From: Gordionus sp. m RMFG-2023
Lineage: Eukaryota > Nematomorpha > Gordioida > Chordodea > Parachordodidae
Assembly (NCBI RefSeq): GCF_954871325.1
Contig: NC_088779.1
Location: 29,186,623-29,250,622, forward strand
Direction: 5' to 3'
DNA: 64,000 nucleotides
Below, in pieces: positions 37,450 to 49,125 of the stretch. Both the position numbers and the translations under genes were made by a program. A model generated the notes under the pieces. That model searched no databases, was not told where the DNA came from, and saw only the letters and a list, made by a program, of their open reading frames with translations. How positions within the stretch are numbered: the first letter of the stretch is position 1; every line of letters begins with the position of its first letter.

Positions 37450-38639
37450 ATTTTATTATTTAAAGGTCATTCCTCGTCAATCGATCACCTACCGGCCGAC
37501 CCCTTTTAAATTTGTTAAATTTATGGAATTATTTAGATAGGTTACATAAATTAGAAAGCCATTTATTTTAGTTCGCTAGCACACCTGGTTCCATGGATAA
37601 GAGGCTCAATGGTGCAAAAAAGAGCCATTTTGGAATCTGTAAAATATAAAATATTTATATCTCAAAAACTAATTATAGTAAAAAGGTACATAATATATAA
37701 AATTATAAGTAATCATAAAACAATAAACATTGGCAAGGGAGTTTGTTTTCGAAATTTTTTTTATCTTTTTATTTTAACACCTTTGTTAAAAATATATATA
37801 CTATGTCATAACCTTGGCGAAGCTTTTGAGACTTTCAATTTATCAAAAATTGGAAAAAATAGATTACCCTATAGGAAATTACAAATTTCAGGTTAAAATT
37901 TTGTTATTACCAATAACAGTATATTTTCACTTTTTATATTAAAAAATTTCCAATTTCTATTAAATATACCAAAAACTGAGGGGCAGTGTGGATACATGCC
38001 CATTAGACTGAAATCAAATTTACGATATTAACTATCTTTAATTTAATTTTTTATTAATATTTTAGAAATATAGATAGATAATCATATTCTATCCATAATT
38101 TAAAATTTGCAGTCTGTTCAATTTGTATAAAATTTAGCCTCAATTTTATTCTGAGAAATTGGATGATACGTATGAAATCTTTGCGTTTCAGGTATTGCAC
38201 GCGCTTTATTGAATCTCTCTTCTAATATTATTAGCTCTTTCTCATATTCGTTTTTAATAATGTAAGAGAAATCTATTTTAAAAAAAATTATAATATATAT
38301 TAATAAATAAATCTTATACCTTTAATATTTTCCTTACAATAGGCAAAAAAGTCTTTAGGACCAGGAATTTGGTCTTGGGGGGGGGGGGCTTTATCATTCA
38401 TTTACTTACTTATCTTAATAATTCATGAAATTTTTAAGAATTTTAAAAGGGATCGGCCGAAAATGTTTGATCGATTTGACATGGAATGGCAGAAATAAAA
38501 TATTATTTTATTATTAGATATAAAAATGATGAATAAAAAAGTCAATAAGCGTATATTAGATTACAAAAATATAATATTATTATCCACTGGATTGGATTTC
38601 TAGTGATATATAAAAATATTTATTGTATAACAGCATGAT
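37450..38639. other. AT-rich DNA, poly-G run
   Basis: No supported gene; the 95-codon frame at 37609 is dominated by Ile, Lys, Tyr and Asn. A run of 12 G at about 38377-38388 is striking in this composition. A GC-richer stretch lies at 37465-37620. Confidence 0.4.
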
Positions 38640-38832
38640 TCACTTTAGTCGTTTTAATTTAACATAAAATACGGCAATTCGTAGTTTATTCATTTTAACT
38701 TTATATAAATCATCCTATTTCGCAACATTTTATCATAATATCATTAATTTGCGCAATTCGTAGTTTAGTCATTGCAATTCGCAATTTACCTGGCAATTCG
38801 TAGTTTTTAGCAATTCGTATTTTAGACTTTAT
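38640..38832. repeat. 41-bp satellite, short copy with terminal module
   Basis: One to two satellite units (TACGGCAATTCGTAGTTTA-type) lead into a non-tandem module: CATCCTATTTCGCAACATTT, TATCATAATATCATTA, then closely packed CAATTCG words including GCAATTCGCAATTTACCTGG and TAGCAATTCGTA. The same module ends the large array at 43870-43985, so this is probably a short copy of the same composite unit. Confidence 0.75.
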
Positions 38833-40744
38833 CATAAACAATGACATCTATTTGAATCGGTTATTAGGAGATTTATAAAGATAAATTTGGTGGAGTTTTC
38901 TAGTAAATCATGGTTAAATTATGAAATAAATAAGGAGAGTGGAGATATTCAGCTAATAAAATCCAACAGTCTAAAATAAAGTAATAATAAATAGTGCACC
39001 AATAATGATAAATGATTATATTTATAATTACGAATATATTTCTTTTTGTTTTGAATTATTTTGATATTGTAAATAAAAGTATAATATATGTATTGCTAAT
39101 AGTTTTAAAAAAATCCTCGAGACCCATTTAGTTAAATTGGTTTAACTGAATATCTTAAATTGAAATATATAGTTAAAATTATAAATTATGGAATATCTTC
39201 AAATAATTTTTTTAAAAATATTTATTATCTTATCCGTTAGCCGAATGTTTTTAATTATTTTAAGCAGCTATTTACAGACCTCCAAAACTTGCTTGATATT
39301 ATTTTTTAATAATATATAGAAGTCTACAGAAGAATAGTAATATATTTTATTTAAATGAATGATAAACATAATTTCAAAAATAAAATATTACAATGCCATA
39401 AACGGGTTACAACAACGAGTATTATTATTGGCTACTGATTAGATGTAAGTTCGTTGTCTTGGTAATTATAAGCTATATCACATGGATTCATTCATATTTA
39501 TAAATATAATTTTTTAATATAAGTAGATGATCCTTACAGCGCTCGTACATTTAACATTTCAACTAGCGTTTAAAAATGCTAATAATATATTCCTAGCAAT
39601 GGTTTTCAGCTGTATATTGTTCAAAAGAAAAACCACCATTCTTAACCAAAAATCATAAAGGTTTAGATTAAACATTTTTATATAAAAGAATTTTAGCTGG
39701 CAGGGTCCTATCTATGCTATATTAAAATTAAAATTCAGAAGAACATCGCAAAAAAACAATTTATTAGCTTAAATACTTTTTAAATCTCACATCTTGAGAA
39801 TTAATATTTAATTATATTAATTGTAAAAATATTTAGCTGTGATTAAATGTCAAATGCAAAGTATATTTCACAAATAATATTTTTTAATAATTTGAGATAA
39901 TTTATCAGGTTTATAGATATTATTTTATAATAAAGGAGAAATAAGGTGATTTTATTTACAAAACGTTCATTTCTATAGTAAACTATTTAAATTTACTAAT
40001 TTAATATTTATAAAATAAAATTGAGATAGAATTTTTACATTTATGATTATAATTTTTTAATATGTTAGTAGAACTATGGATATCCTGAGCTTGCAACAAG
40101 AAAAAAAATTGCTATCGTAATATTCCTTTTTTATTTATAAAATATGCTATAAAATATATTAATTTATATATGCTGTATTTAACATTTAGCGACAAAGAAG
40201 TCCCCTATCAAAAATCACAAGGAAATCCAAACATATATCAATAATGTTTGTAAATTTATAAATTAAATTATTTATATAACTCATTTTTATTTTAAGTAAA
40301 TTTATAATGTGCATTCATAACATAAAAAACAAAAAATCGGATGAAAATTATTAATGCATCTATATTTTGTAAATTTATGAACTAAATAAATTATTTATAA
40401 TAAATATATATATTGAAATTAAATAAAATTAGTCAATAATTATAATTTTTTCTAAATATATATATTTACATTTTTTTGATTCATATATTATGAAATTGTA
40501 AAATAAAATATCTCTTTAATATGTTATGTTATTTTTAATAATCTAAATTTTTTTCAATATATAGAGAGGATTATGTCTATAAACGCTAATAATTGCAACA
40601 AATTTTATAAATAAAATAGGAAAATGTTTAAATTTTGTATTAAGGCAGAGATAGTATGAATGTAGGCTAATATAGTTGATAAAATCTTATATTTTTGACC
40701 AATTAAAACGATTAGCTATCATCATTATTTTCTATCAAAATCTA
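38833..40744. other. AT-rich DNA between satellite blocks
   Basis: No gene, RNA or satellite unit seen. Very A/T-rich throughout. Confidence 0.4.
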
Positions 40745-43700
40745 AATGTAATGTTAATTAAGGCAATTCGCAGTTTAGTCATTTTAATTTAACATTAATA
40801 CCGCAATTCGTAGTTTAGTCATTTTAATTTAACATAATATACGGTAATTCGCAGTTTTGTAATTTAAATTTAACATATATTGTATTTAATTTGACAAAAA
40901 TTAAGGCAATTCGTATTTTAGTAATTATAATTTAACATTAACGCATTTCGAATAATTTGACGTTATATATTACAATTCGCAGTTTACCCATTATAATTTT
41001 ACATCATATACTGTTTAGACAATTTAATATGTTTAGACAATTTAATATAATATTAAATATGTCAATTCATAGTTTAATCATTTTATTTAAACAAAACGGC
41101 AATTCGTAGTTTAGTCATTTTATTTTAACATTAAAACGGCAATTCGTAGTTTAATCACTTTATTTTAACATTAAACACTGCAATTCGTAGTTTAGTCATT
41201 TTAATTTAACATAAAATAAGGCAATTCATAATTTAGTCATTTTATTTTAACAATAAATATGGCAATTTGTAGTTTAGTCATTTTAATCAAACATAAAATA
41301 CGGCAATTCGTAGTTAAGTCATGACAATTTATTATTAATTACCGCAATTCGTAGTTTAGTAATTTTATTTAACATTAAATATGACAATTCGCAGTTGGGT
41401 ATTTAACATAAATTCGGCAATTCGTAGTTTAGTCACTTTATTTTAACATTAAATACGAAATTCGTAGTTTAAATTTAACATTAAATACGGCAATTCGCAA
41501 TTTAGTCATTATAATTTAAGATTAGACACGGCAATTCGCTGTTTAGTAATTATATTATAACATTAATTATCGCAATTGGTAGTTTACTCATTATAATTCA
41601 ATTATTAATTACCTAAATTCGTAGTTTAGTCAATATATTTTAACATTATATAGTGCAATTCGCACTTTTTAGTCATATTATTTTATTCATTACGGCAATT
41701 CGTAGTTTAGTCATTTTAATTTAACAGTAATTACCGCAATTCGTACTTTATATTTAACATTAAAACGGCAATTCGTAGTTTAGCCATTTTATTTTAACAT
41801 TAAATGCGGCAACTTGTAGTTTAGTCATACATTAACATAAGGCAATTCGTAATTTAGTCATTTTATTTTAACAATAAATATGGCAATTTGTAGTTTATTT
41901 TAACATTAAAACGACAATTCGTAGTTTAGTCACTTTATTTTAAGATTAGATACGGCAATTTGTAGTTTAGTCATTTTAATTTAACATTAAATAAAGCAAT
42001 TCGTAATTTAGTCATTTTATTTTAACAATAATTATGGCAATTTGTAGTTTAGTCATTTTAATCAAACATAAAATACGGCAATTCGTAGTTAAGTCATGAC
42101 AATTTATTATTAATTACCGCAATTCGTAGTTTAGTAATTTTATTTAACAAACGGCATGTAAAGTCATGACAATTCCGCAGTTGTAGTAGTATTCAACATA
42201 AATTCGGCAATTCGTAGTTTAGTCACTTTATTTTAACATTAAATACGAAATTCGTAGTTTAAATCTAACATTAAATACAGCAATTCGCAATTTAGTCATT
42301 ATAATTTAAGATTAGACACGGCAATTCGCTGTTTAGTAATTATATTATAACATTAATTATCGCAATTGGTAGTTTACTCATTATAATTCAATCATTAATT
42401 ACCTAAATTCGTAGTTTAGTCAATATATTTTAACATTATATAGTGCAATTCGCACTTTTTAGTCATATTATTTTACTCATTACGGCAATTCGTAGTTTAG
42501 TCATTTTAATTTAACAGTAATTACCGCAATTCGTAGTTTATTTTAACAATAAAACGACAATTCGTTAGTCACTTTATTTTAACATTAGGGCAATTCGCAG
42601 TTTAGTCATTTTAATTTAAGATTTGATGCTGCAATTCGCAGTTTAGTCATTTTAATTTTACATAAAATACTGCAATTCGTAGTTTAGTCACCTTATTTAA
42701 GATTAGATACGGCAAATCGTAGTTTAGTCACTTTATTTAAGATTAGATACGGCAATTCGTAGTTTAGTCACTTAATTTTAACATTAAATACGGCAATTCG
42801 CAGTTTAGTCATTTTAATTTAACATAAAATACAGCAATTCGTAGTTTAGTCACTTTATTTTAAGATTAGATACGGCAATTCGTAGTTTAGTCACTATATT
42901 TTAACATTAAATACAGCAATTCGCAGTTTAGTCATATTAATTTATGATTAGATACGGCAATTCGTAGTTTATTCACTTTATTTTAAAATTAGATACGGCA
43001 ATTCGTAGTTTAGTCACTTTATTATAATATTAAATACGGCAATTCATAGTTTAGTCACTTAATTTTGGCATTAAATACGGCAATTCGCAGTTTAGTCATT
43101 TTAATTTAACATAAAATACGGCAATTGGTAGTTTAGTCACTATATTTTAACATTAAATACAGCAATTCGCAGTTTAGTCATTTTATGATTAGATACGGCA
43201 ATTCGTAGTTTAGTCATTTTAATTTAACATAAAATACGGCAATTCGTAGTTTAGTCACTTTATTTTAATATTAAATACGGCAATTCGTAGTTTAGTCTCT
43301 TTATTTTAAGATTAGATACGGCAATTCGTAGTTTAGTCACTTTATTTTAAGATTAGATACGGCAATTCGTAGTTTAGTCACTTTATTTTAAGATTAGATA
43401 CGGCAATTCGTAGTTTAGTCACTTTATTATAATATTAAATACGGCAATTCGTAGTTTAGTCACTTTATTTTAACATTAGATACGGCAATTCGTAGTTTAG
43501 TCACTTTATTATAATATTAAATACGGCAATTCGTAGTTTAGTCACTTTATTTTAACATTAAATACGGCAATTCGCAGTTTAGTCATTTTAATTTAACATA
43601 AAATACGGCAATTCGTAGTTTAGTCACTTTATTTTAATATTAAATACGGCAATTCGTAGTTTAGTCTCTTTATTTTAAGATTAGATACGGCAATTCGTAG

Positions 43701-43990
43701 TTTAGTCACTTTATTTTAAGATTAGATACCGCAATTCGTAGTTTAGTCATTTTATTTTAACATTAAATACGGCAATTCGCAGTTTAGTCATTTTAATTTA
43801 ACATAAAATACGGCAATTCGTAGTTTAGTCACTTAACTTTAACATTAAATACGGCAATTCGTAGTTTAGTCATCCTATTTTACAGCATTTTATCAAAATT
43901 TATCATTATATACGGCAATTCGTAGTTTATAATGGCAATTCGCAATTTACCTGGCAATTCGTAGTCTATAGCAATTCGTAGTTTAGTCAT
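40745..43990. repeat. 41-bp satellite array
   Basis: About 75-80 units with the period 41 bp, for example TACGGCAATTCGTAGTTTAG followed by TCACTTTATTTTAAGATTAGA. The CAATTCGTAGTTTAGTCA half is the best conserved; the AT-rich half varies in length and sequence. Units are ragged at the left (40745-42600) and nearly identical at the right (42700-43850). A higher-order duplication of about 775 bp covers roughly 41287-41700 and 42061-42500, sharing odd units such as ACGGCAATTCGTAGTTAAGT and CGCAATTGGTAGTTTACTCA. The right end is a special module (43870-43985) also found at 38695-38830. No coding frame. Confidence 0.95.
43870..43985. repeat. Terminal module of satellite array
   Basis: CATCCTATTTTACAGCATTT, TATCAAAATTTATCATTATA, GGCAATTCGCAATTTACCTG and CTATAGCAATTCGTAGTTTA, matching the end of the short block at 38695-38830. 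Beyond it the two loci are unrelated, so this is a true shared boundary. Confidence 0.75.
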
Positions 43991-44390
43991 GGCCCTATAA
44001 TAGGGTATATTACTGTTGTAATTGTGGTTATATTCAAATTTATAGATTAAGAAAAACGAAAAATAGGCAAATTACTTTTAAACAAAATTACGAAGCCGAA
44101 AGTTATTCAAATCTGAAAAAAGAATAAAATCTCGATGCAAATTGAGACTATGTAAATGTTGATTAAAGAGAAGAGATATATAATGGAGAAATTATGATGC
44201 TAAAGATGATTATTTTTTGTATAACTTATATTTAATTTTTACTTTTTAATTTTTTACTTTTATTTTTCTTATATTAATTTTAATTTTCTTTTATTTGATT
44301 ATGTTTTTAACTTTGTATTTGATTATAGTTATTTATTGAATAAAGATCTAGTAGCAGATTTTAGTATTTAATTAGATTTTTATTTTTATT
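43991..44390. other. AT-rich DNA without a visible gene
   Basis: Nothing recognised. Confidence 0.4.
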
Positions 44391-44394
44391 TTTT

Positions 44395-44722
44395 AGGTTA
44401 CAACTTTTCTCAATATGACAACTCCAATTAAGACAATTACTATCAATTTGTGGATGCTAGCTTATCCACAAAAGGTACCGTCAGTCCTATTAAATTAAAG
44501 GGGCCCTGATAGTTGTGTAAATTATTGACAAACAGTGAATATAAATTCACTGCACTGGAGCTCTCTCTCTAGGGCGGTGGAGTTCTCACTTAATTGTGGG
44601 ATATCTTCCCAGTGTATGATACGATATGTAGTGTAATTTAGTAGACAAACAGGAAGCAGACTCCTACTATGTTGCTTTCTAAAATATGACTCATTATTAT
44701 GGCCATCTTTAGAAACAGACAT
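44395..44722 (-). CDS. Coding-like ORF, unknown protein
   Basis: An ATG at 44722 opens a 66-codon frame: MSVSKDGHNNESYFRKQHSR, SLLPVCLLNYTTYRIIHWED, IPQLSENSTALERELQCSEF, IFTVCQ, stop. G+C is well above both flanks and the residue mix is protein-like. Just before the stop a 28-bp GT...AG segment (GTTTGTCAA...ACTATCAG) could be removed in phase, giving IFT joined to GPFNLIGLTVPFVDKLASTN. A second 22-bp GT...AG inside would instead give GLTHPQIDSNCLNWSCHIEK. I recognise no family. The possible tiny introns are inference. A small gene, an exon or a decayed element are all open. Confidence 0.4.
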
Positions 44723-46230
44723 GGTAAACCAACCAATATAAAAAAGCGTTTTAGGTAGAGTTTAAGAAGTTATAGTTAAACTAAATAAAAATATTTATAA
44801 TTCAAGTCAAACTGAAGTAAAAAATATATAGAATATATTTATTGGTCTATCTATGAACCTGACCCTACAACCTTATTTTTACCTTTACTGATCTGAATCG
44901 AGTTTGAATTCGGAACTCTGTTTTAAATTAATTTTCGATATATATAAATATATAATATACCCTTATACAAATATTTTAATCATTATTTTTGAAAAGAATA
45001 AAATTGAACAATATCTATTATTAGCTGTTTTAATTTATTTGTGAATATTATTTAAAATATAAGAATTTAAATAACAAATGTTAAAAATGACAATTTTTTT
45101 TATTAGATTAATCAATAAATAAGAATTGAAAGGATTCTAATGTCTTACTCTAAGCCTATCTACTCCCTATAACAATCGTTTTATAAATTAATTATGATTT
45201 GATAACTGTATTGTGTACTGGATATAATTTTTTTTTGTAATTAGATGTTATATTATTTGTTTTATTTTTCTCAAATTTATTATTTAATTTATATTGTCTT
45301 TTAGTTAAAATTTTCAAGTAATCAAAACTATAATGCCTTGGGTGGTCCATTAAAATTATATAAAATGTTTTGACGGAATTTAATTTAATTTTCTGTAAAA
45401 TAGGAATTAATTTTATCTTTAAAATTTATTTATTTAATTTAGTTAGTTATTAAAATAAATTGGGAAATAAGTTAATTGTTAATTTATATCATTTTTTATA
45501 TTAATCAATAATCAAAATGAGGATATTACTAGGCCTTTATCTATTTTCTGCCCTTTAATTTTTGCGGAAATATTCTAAATAAATCCATAGGTTAAAATAT
45601 TTGCTAGGTACCGGGCAGAACCTTGAAGATCTTTGATATTCATAGTTTAAGAAATTTTGAGACAAAAAATAATTATAAGAAATTGAATTGGGAATGGTTA
45701 ATCAACCCTGATAGTGGCCATTTTTCTAAATTTTCTATATGCTTCAGAGAGGACAATTAATGTCTTTGAACTACCTGGAATATGAATATAGTTCTCCTAA
45801 ACCTTCTTTAACTTGCATAAGGTTCTCATTTATGTTTGTAAAATATTGAGGATTAAAATTATCTCATTATTAAACTGTTAAATTCGATTTTGTCAAGTCG
45901 ATAATTTATAATGTAAATATGTAAAACAAAAACTTAAAGGTGTTAAACAGTAATAAAAATTTTTATTATCTTTGATGAATAATTTTTGAGAAAATCTATT
46001 TATAATTTTATTCAACATTATCTATACATAAAATTTTACAATAGATATGAATTTAAGTTAATAATCTTAGACTAAACATGTTTTGTTTGCGTTATACTAA
46101 ATTATATAAATTAGTTTAAGGTTTGAAACTAACGGGAAAAGAAACAGGGTTTTCTTCTATTCTAAATCGCATTAACCTCGCCCACACCCCCTTCCACTTC
46201 TCTACCTAATTTTTTTAAAAATTTATCATA
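44723..46230. other. AT-rich DNA without a visible gene
   Basis: No frame of protein-like composition. A slightly GC-richer run at 45600-45860 could not be assigned. Confidence 0.4.
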
Positions 46231-46234
46231 AACT

Positions 46235-46473
46235 TCATTTAATTTTTTCTTTTATTTTCGAATTACTCTTCTTTACTAACTTTAGATATGTTTTTAAAAA
46301 AAATATCCACAAAATATCTTTCAGAATCGAATACATTACACTATGGTAGCCGAAAATTTTAACTAACATAAATCCCTAAAAAATGAGTTCTCACGGTTTC
46401 TTAATTCTGAAACTATTGTCGTTCTATCAACTTTCCATGCATCCAAAAATAAAATTAAACGCATTACCCACAT
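46235..46473 (-). CDS. Possible TMEM231-like C-terminal exons
   Basis: The downstream frame (46375-46235) starts right after an acceptor-like TTTTTTAG and reads GFMLVKIFGYHSVMYSILKD, ILWIFFLKTYLKLVKKSNSK, IKEKIK, stop. Its opening Gly-Phe, the Lys two to three residues later, and a following membrane-like segment ending in Trp and basic residues resemble the last transmembrane part of TMEM231 (GFW..VKF...QY.SIL.IFLW). An upstream frame from ATG at 46473 reads MWVMRLILFLDAWKVDRTTI and can be joined in phase by a 38-bp GT...AG segment (GTTTCAG...TTTTTTAG). Membrane segments resemble each other easily and the signal-peptide frames at 46588-46905 intervene, so assignment to the same gene as the exons at 47.7-48.7 kb is tentative. 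Confidence 0.3.
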
Positions 46474-46587
46474 GGTTTATTTTTGATTTTAACACTATTA
46501 TTAATAAATATAAACAAAAAAAATATGCAAAATTATAATAAAATAAATTGTACAAAATATTTCCCCAACATTTATTATTTAAACAAT

Positions 46588-46925
46588 TCATTGACAAGCG
46601 CACCTTATTGCCGAAGCGTTAGGCATTCTAACCTTATCAAATATATTTATATTATTACTATCTCTTAAAATTGTATCGAATGAAAGTAATTCTACTGCAG
46701 AGCAGCACACAGTTGGAATCGATTCCATTTTTATTTTCTTCTACTGCGTTTCAGGGAGAGTTTGATATTTTATCTTTTCTCCATGAATCAGTTGAAATTT
46801 AAAGTCACCATTTTGATTTGATAAAGCATTAAGGTATCCCACATCGCATGATCCTTTAAAGGAGGTATATAAAGCAATAAATAAAACAATGTCAAAAATT
46901 TATTTTATCTTTCTTCTCCATTATT
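46588..46925 (-). CDS. Secreted-protein-like ORF, interrupted
   Basis: An ATG near 46914 reads MEKKDKINF, then a run of five T shifts the frame; the next frame continues FDIVLFIALYTSFKGSCDVG, YLNALSNQNGDFKFQLIHGE, KIKYQTLPETQ, then TAG. Together this looks like a signal peptide (basic start, hydrophobic core, Gly-Ser cleavage region) and a short mature chain. After the TAG the same frame stays open for 50 more codons: MESIPTVCCSAVELLSFDTI, LRDSNNINIFDKVRMPNASA, IRCACQ. Either a small secreted protein with a one-base indel (true or sequencing error in a homopolymer), or a decaying gene. Family not recognised. Confidence 0.35.
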
Positions 46926-46929
46926 CTTT

Positions 46930-47689
46930 CATTTATATTTTCTTCTTTTTACTAAATTATTAATTTTCTAACGATATAAAATATGACTATTAACAATATA
47001 CACAAGGATAATGTACACAGTATGCTTAATTAGAATTATCATATAGATTATTGTTTATATAGTTAAAATGATTATAATGTGGAAATAATATTTTGAAAGA
47101 TATGAATATAGTTTCAGAATGTTTTTAATAAATATAAAAATCATTCTCATAATTGTCACAGTTGGTAAAATTTAGGATTGGGAGATTAGAACCATTGTCA
47201 AATAAAAAGTTAATTACTGAATATACCCATAGAACATAATGTTTCGGTAACAAATGTTGTAGTTGAGAATTAAAGAGAATACAAAAAAATAGTATAAATA
47301 AATTAACTACTAATACTTTATTAATTAATATAAATTGTATTTACATAATCATAACTAAAAAAAAAAAATTAAAATAATATATAAAAATTAAAATTGAAAT
47401 TAAAAGATTAAAAATTATGTTCGCAAATTCATAATAATAATTATCTTTCAAGTAAAATATTCCCGATTATATATACTTTTCTATACTATTCATTTACATA
47501 GTGTTTAAACAAAAAACTTAAATAGTCTTGAACTTTTATCTAATCTGAATAATATATCTTTTTTATTCATTTTTCTTTAACTCATTTGAATATTACAACA
47601 ATAATCATATCTCCTCTTTGTCAACTTTTGCTTTTATTACAATATAGAGTTTTTTTTTCTTCTTATCTTGATATGTATGGAAACAATTT
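46930..47689. other. AT-rich DNA, possible large intron
   Basis: No protein-like frame. If the fragments on both sides belong to one minus-strand gene this would be intronic, but nothing proves it. Confidence 0.3.
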
Positions 47690-47950
47690 TTAACTTGCAA
47701 TATATATATTTTTATAGGAGTTACCTAAGCAAGTATTGATATAAAGATGATAGGGATATAGATAATCGACTAGAACTTCTGTAATCCAAGTTATTTTATT
47801 CTTTTGCAACCTGCAAGTCGGTAGGACATCTTCTTTATAGGTGGAAAACAATTTATTCAAAGTATAAGGTTCTAAATCAAAATCAGGATCTAGGTGGTCC
47901 GTACGTTTTTCCGCAATCATACCATCAGATTTCTTTAATCTTATAAGATT
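47690..47950 (-). CDS. TMEM231-like exon
   Basis: A minus-strand frame reads LKKSDGMIAEKRTDHLDPDF, DLEPYTLNKLFSTYKEDVLP, TCRLQKNKITWITEVLVDYL, YPYHLYINTCLG. A donor-like TTAGGTAACT lies at about 47731-47722. From memory of the family, TMEM231 has here a DLTHIVAAYQERN-type run, then NPIWLVG and PFVINAIIRYP; the order L...Y-K-E...ITWI...P-Y-x-x-Y-I-N fits loosely. TMEM231 is a two-pass protein of the ciliary transition zone (MKS complex). G+C is higher than the flanks. The match is by eye and partial; an unrelated gene is possible. Confidence 0.35.
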   Translation of the reverse strand, partial: NLIRLKKSDGMIAEKRTDHLDPDFDLEPYTLNKLFSTYKEDVLPTCRLQKNKITWITEVLVDYLYPYHLYINTCLGNSYKNIYIAS

Positions 47951-48371
47951 TATATAATATGTATAAATGTATATTTGATCGATTGTATTACCGATAATAA
48001 CACAATATATATTGTTCTAGTAATATTTCAGGCAATCCATATATTCTTAGCATATACATTAAAAATAACTCAAAGGCTTACGATAGTATTGCCTGAAATT
48101 TATAGGCTTAGTATTTAACACATTCTGAACAATTTAAAAAAAAAACATGCTAAATAAATTATTTACTATTTTTAAAAAATTTTAAATATAATTCAGCGAG
48201 TTTTTCAAATGTAATCTTATTTCACCCATTACCGCATGTGTGAATTACATTTCCTGTTAATATTAGACTATTTTATAATATATTACATATAATTTAGAAT
48301 TACGCAAGTTGCCTGCAATGTATACAAAAGTAAATAATATATAATTAATTGTTTTCCATTAGTCGAAATAA

Positions 48372-48690
48372 ATTCTCAGTTTATCCAAATTCAGCTTCAA
48401 GATCTTCAACTCTTACATGACTTAAATCAAAATAAAGGGTACAATCAAATATATATTTAATTAACCTAAATTTAGTATTGTAATGAATGATCATAAATGG
48501 CTTCATTTTGGCGCTCGAATTAAGTGAGTGATTCGCCGTAGTGATATTTTCAATGAGAACAGAAACTTTTAATAGTGCATCCATTTGTTTATCCCTATAA
48601 ACACCTGATCTGCGTATTAATGGTTGTAGGCTAATCACTTTGAAACCGTCTTCAACGTTAATATTCGATGTGTTATACTCGTAATATGAT
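48372..48690 (-). CDS. TMEM231-like exon
   Basis: The frame reads YYEYNTSNINVEDGFKVISL, QPLIRRSGVYRDKQMDALLK, VSVLIENITTANHSLNSSAK, MKPFMIIHYNTKFRLIKYIF, DCTLYFDLSH. It follows the luminal part of TMEM231: SY-E, then D-G-F, then D..D.LKL, then a beta-rich run in which a Tyr/Phe-Tyr-Arg-Leu core is followed by hydrophobic alternation. A good donor word (CATGTAAGAG) lies after FDLSH at about 48418; if unspliced the frame ends ...VRVEDLEAEFG, stop. An acceptor-like AAAAAG precedes at about 48694. It lies 0.4 kb upstream of the exon at 47.7-47.95 kb on the same strand, in the order expected. The N-terminal membrane segment was not found. Confidence 0.42.
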
Positions 48691-48950
48691 GTTTGATTTT
48701 TCTTTTTTTTTTTGAATATATTAATAAAACATTATAATTTTTTTGCGGAATTTAAATTTTGAGTTAGATTTATGATAAGGCCATTAATATTTTTCTTCTT
48801 TTTCAAAAGCCTAAAAAAATGAATCTTAAAAGTTTCTACTTCTATTGCATATTATCTAGTAATCTTTACTTTAAAACGTTCTGCTCTCTAGTGTATACTT
48901 ACTACATTCTCCGTATAAAATTTAAACTCGGCCAACTAGGGTAGGGCAAT

Positions 48951-49073
48951 TTATATTTTGATTGGACCAACATAAACATTGAATGATAACAAATATATAA
49001 TTTTTTCCTTCAAAAAATATTTGCGGACTGGTCTATATGGTAATTTATGCCCTAATTGCTTTCTCTCTCTAAT
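48951..49073 (-). CDS. Coding-like frame, unknown
   Basis: A 40-codon open run: IRERKQLGHKLPYRPVRKYF then LKEKIIYLLSFNVYVGPIKI. Residue mix is protein-like in a region of raised G+C. It lies between two other minus-strand coding-like frames and could be an exon of the same gene; a GT...AG segment after FNVY (36 bp) would extend it as LAEFKFYTENV up to a strong donor word GTAAGTAT. Not recognised. Confidence 0.3.
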   Translation of the reverse strand: MRERKQLGHKLPYRPVRKYFLKEKIIYLLSFNVYVGPIKI

Positions 49074-49125
49074 ATCTTACGTTAAAAAAGGTTAATAAAT
49101 TTCTTTTTATTCAAATAAAGAAAGA

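Noticed and set aside
38377-38388. Poly-G run as a G-quadruplex
   Set aside because: A single G12 tract may be a sequencing or assembly artefact; no further G tracts lie close enough for a supported motif.
40745-43990. CRISPR-like array (conserved half, variable half)
   Set aside because: The variable halves are variants of one AT-rich text and not unique spacers, and the host is eukaryotic. It is a satellite.
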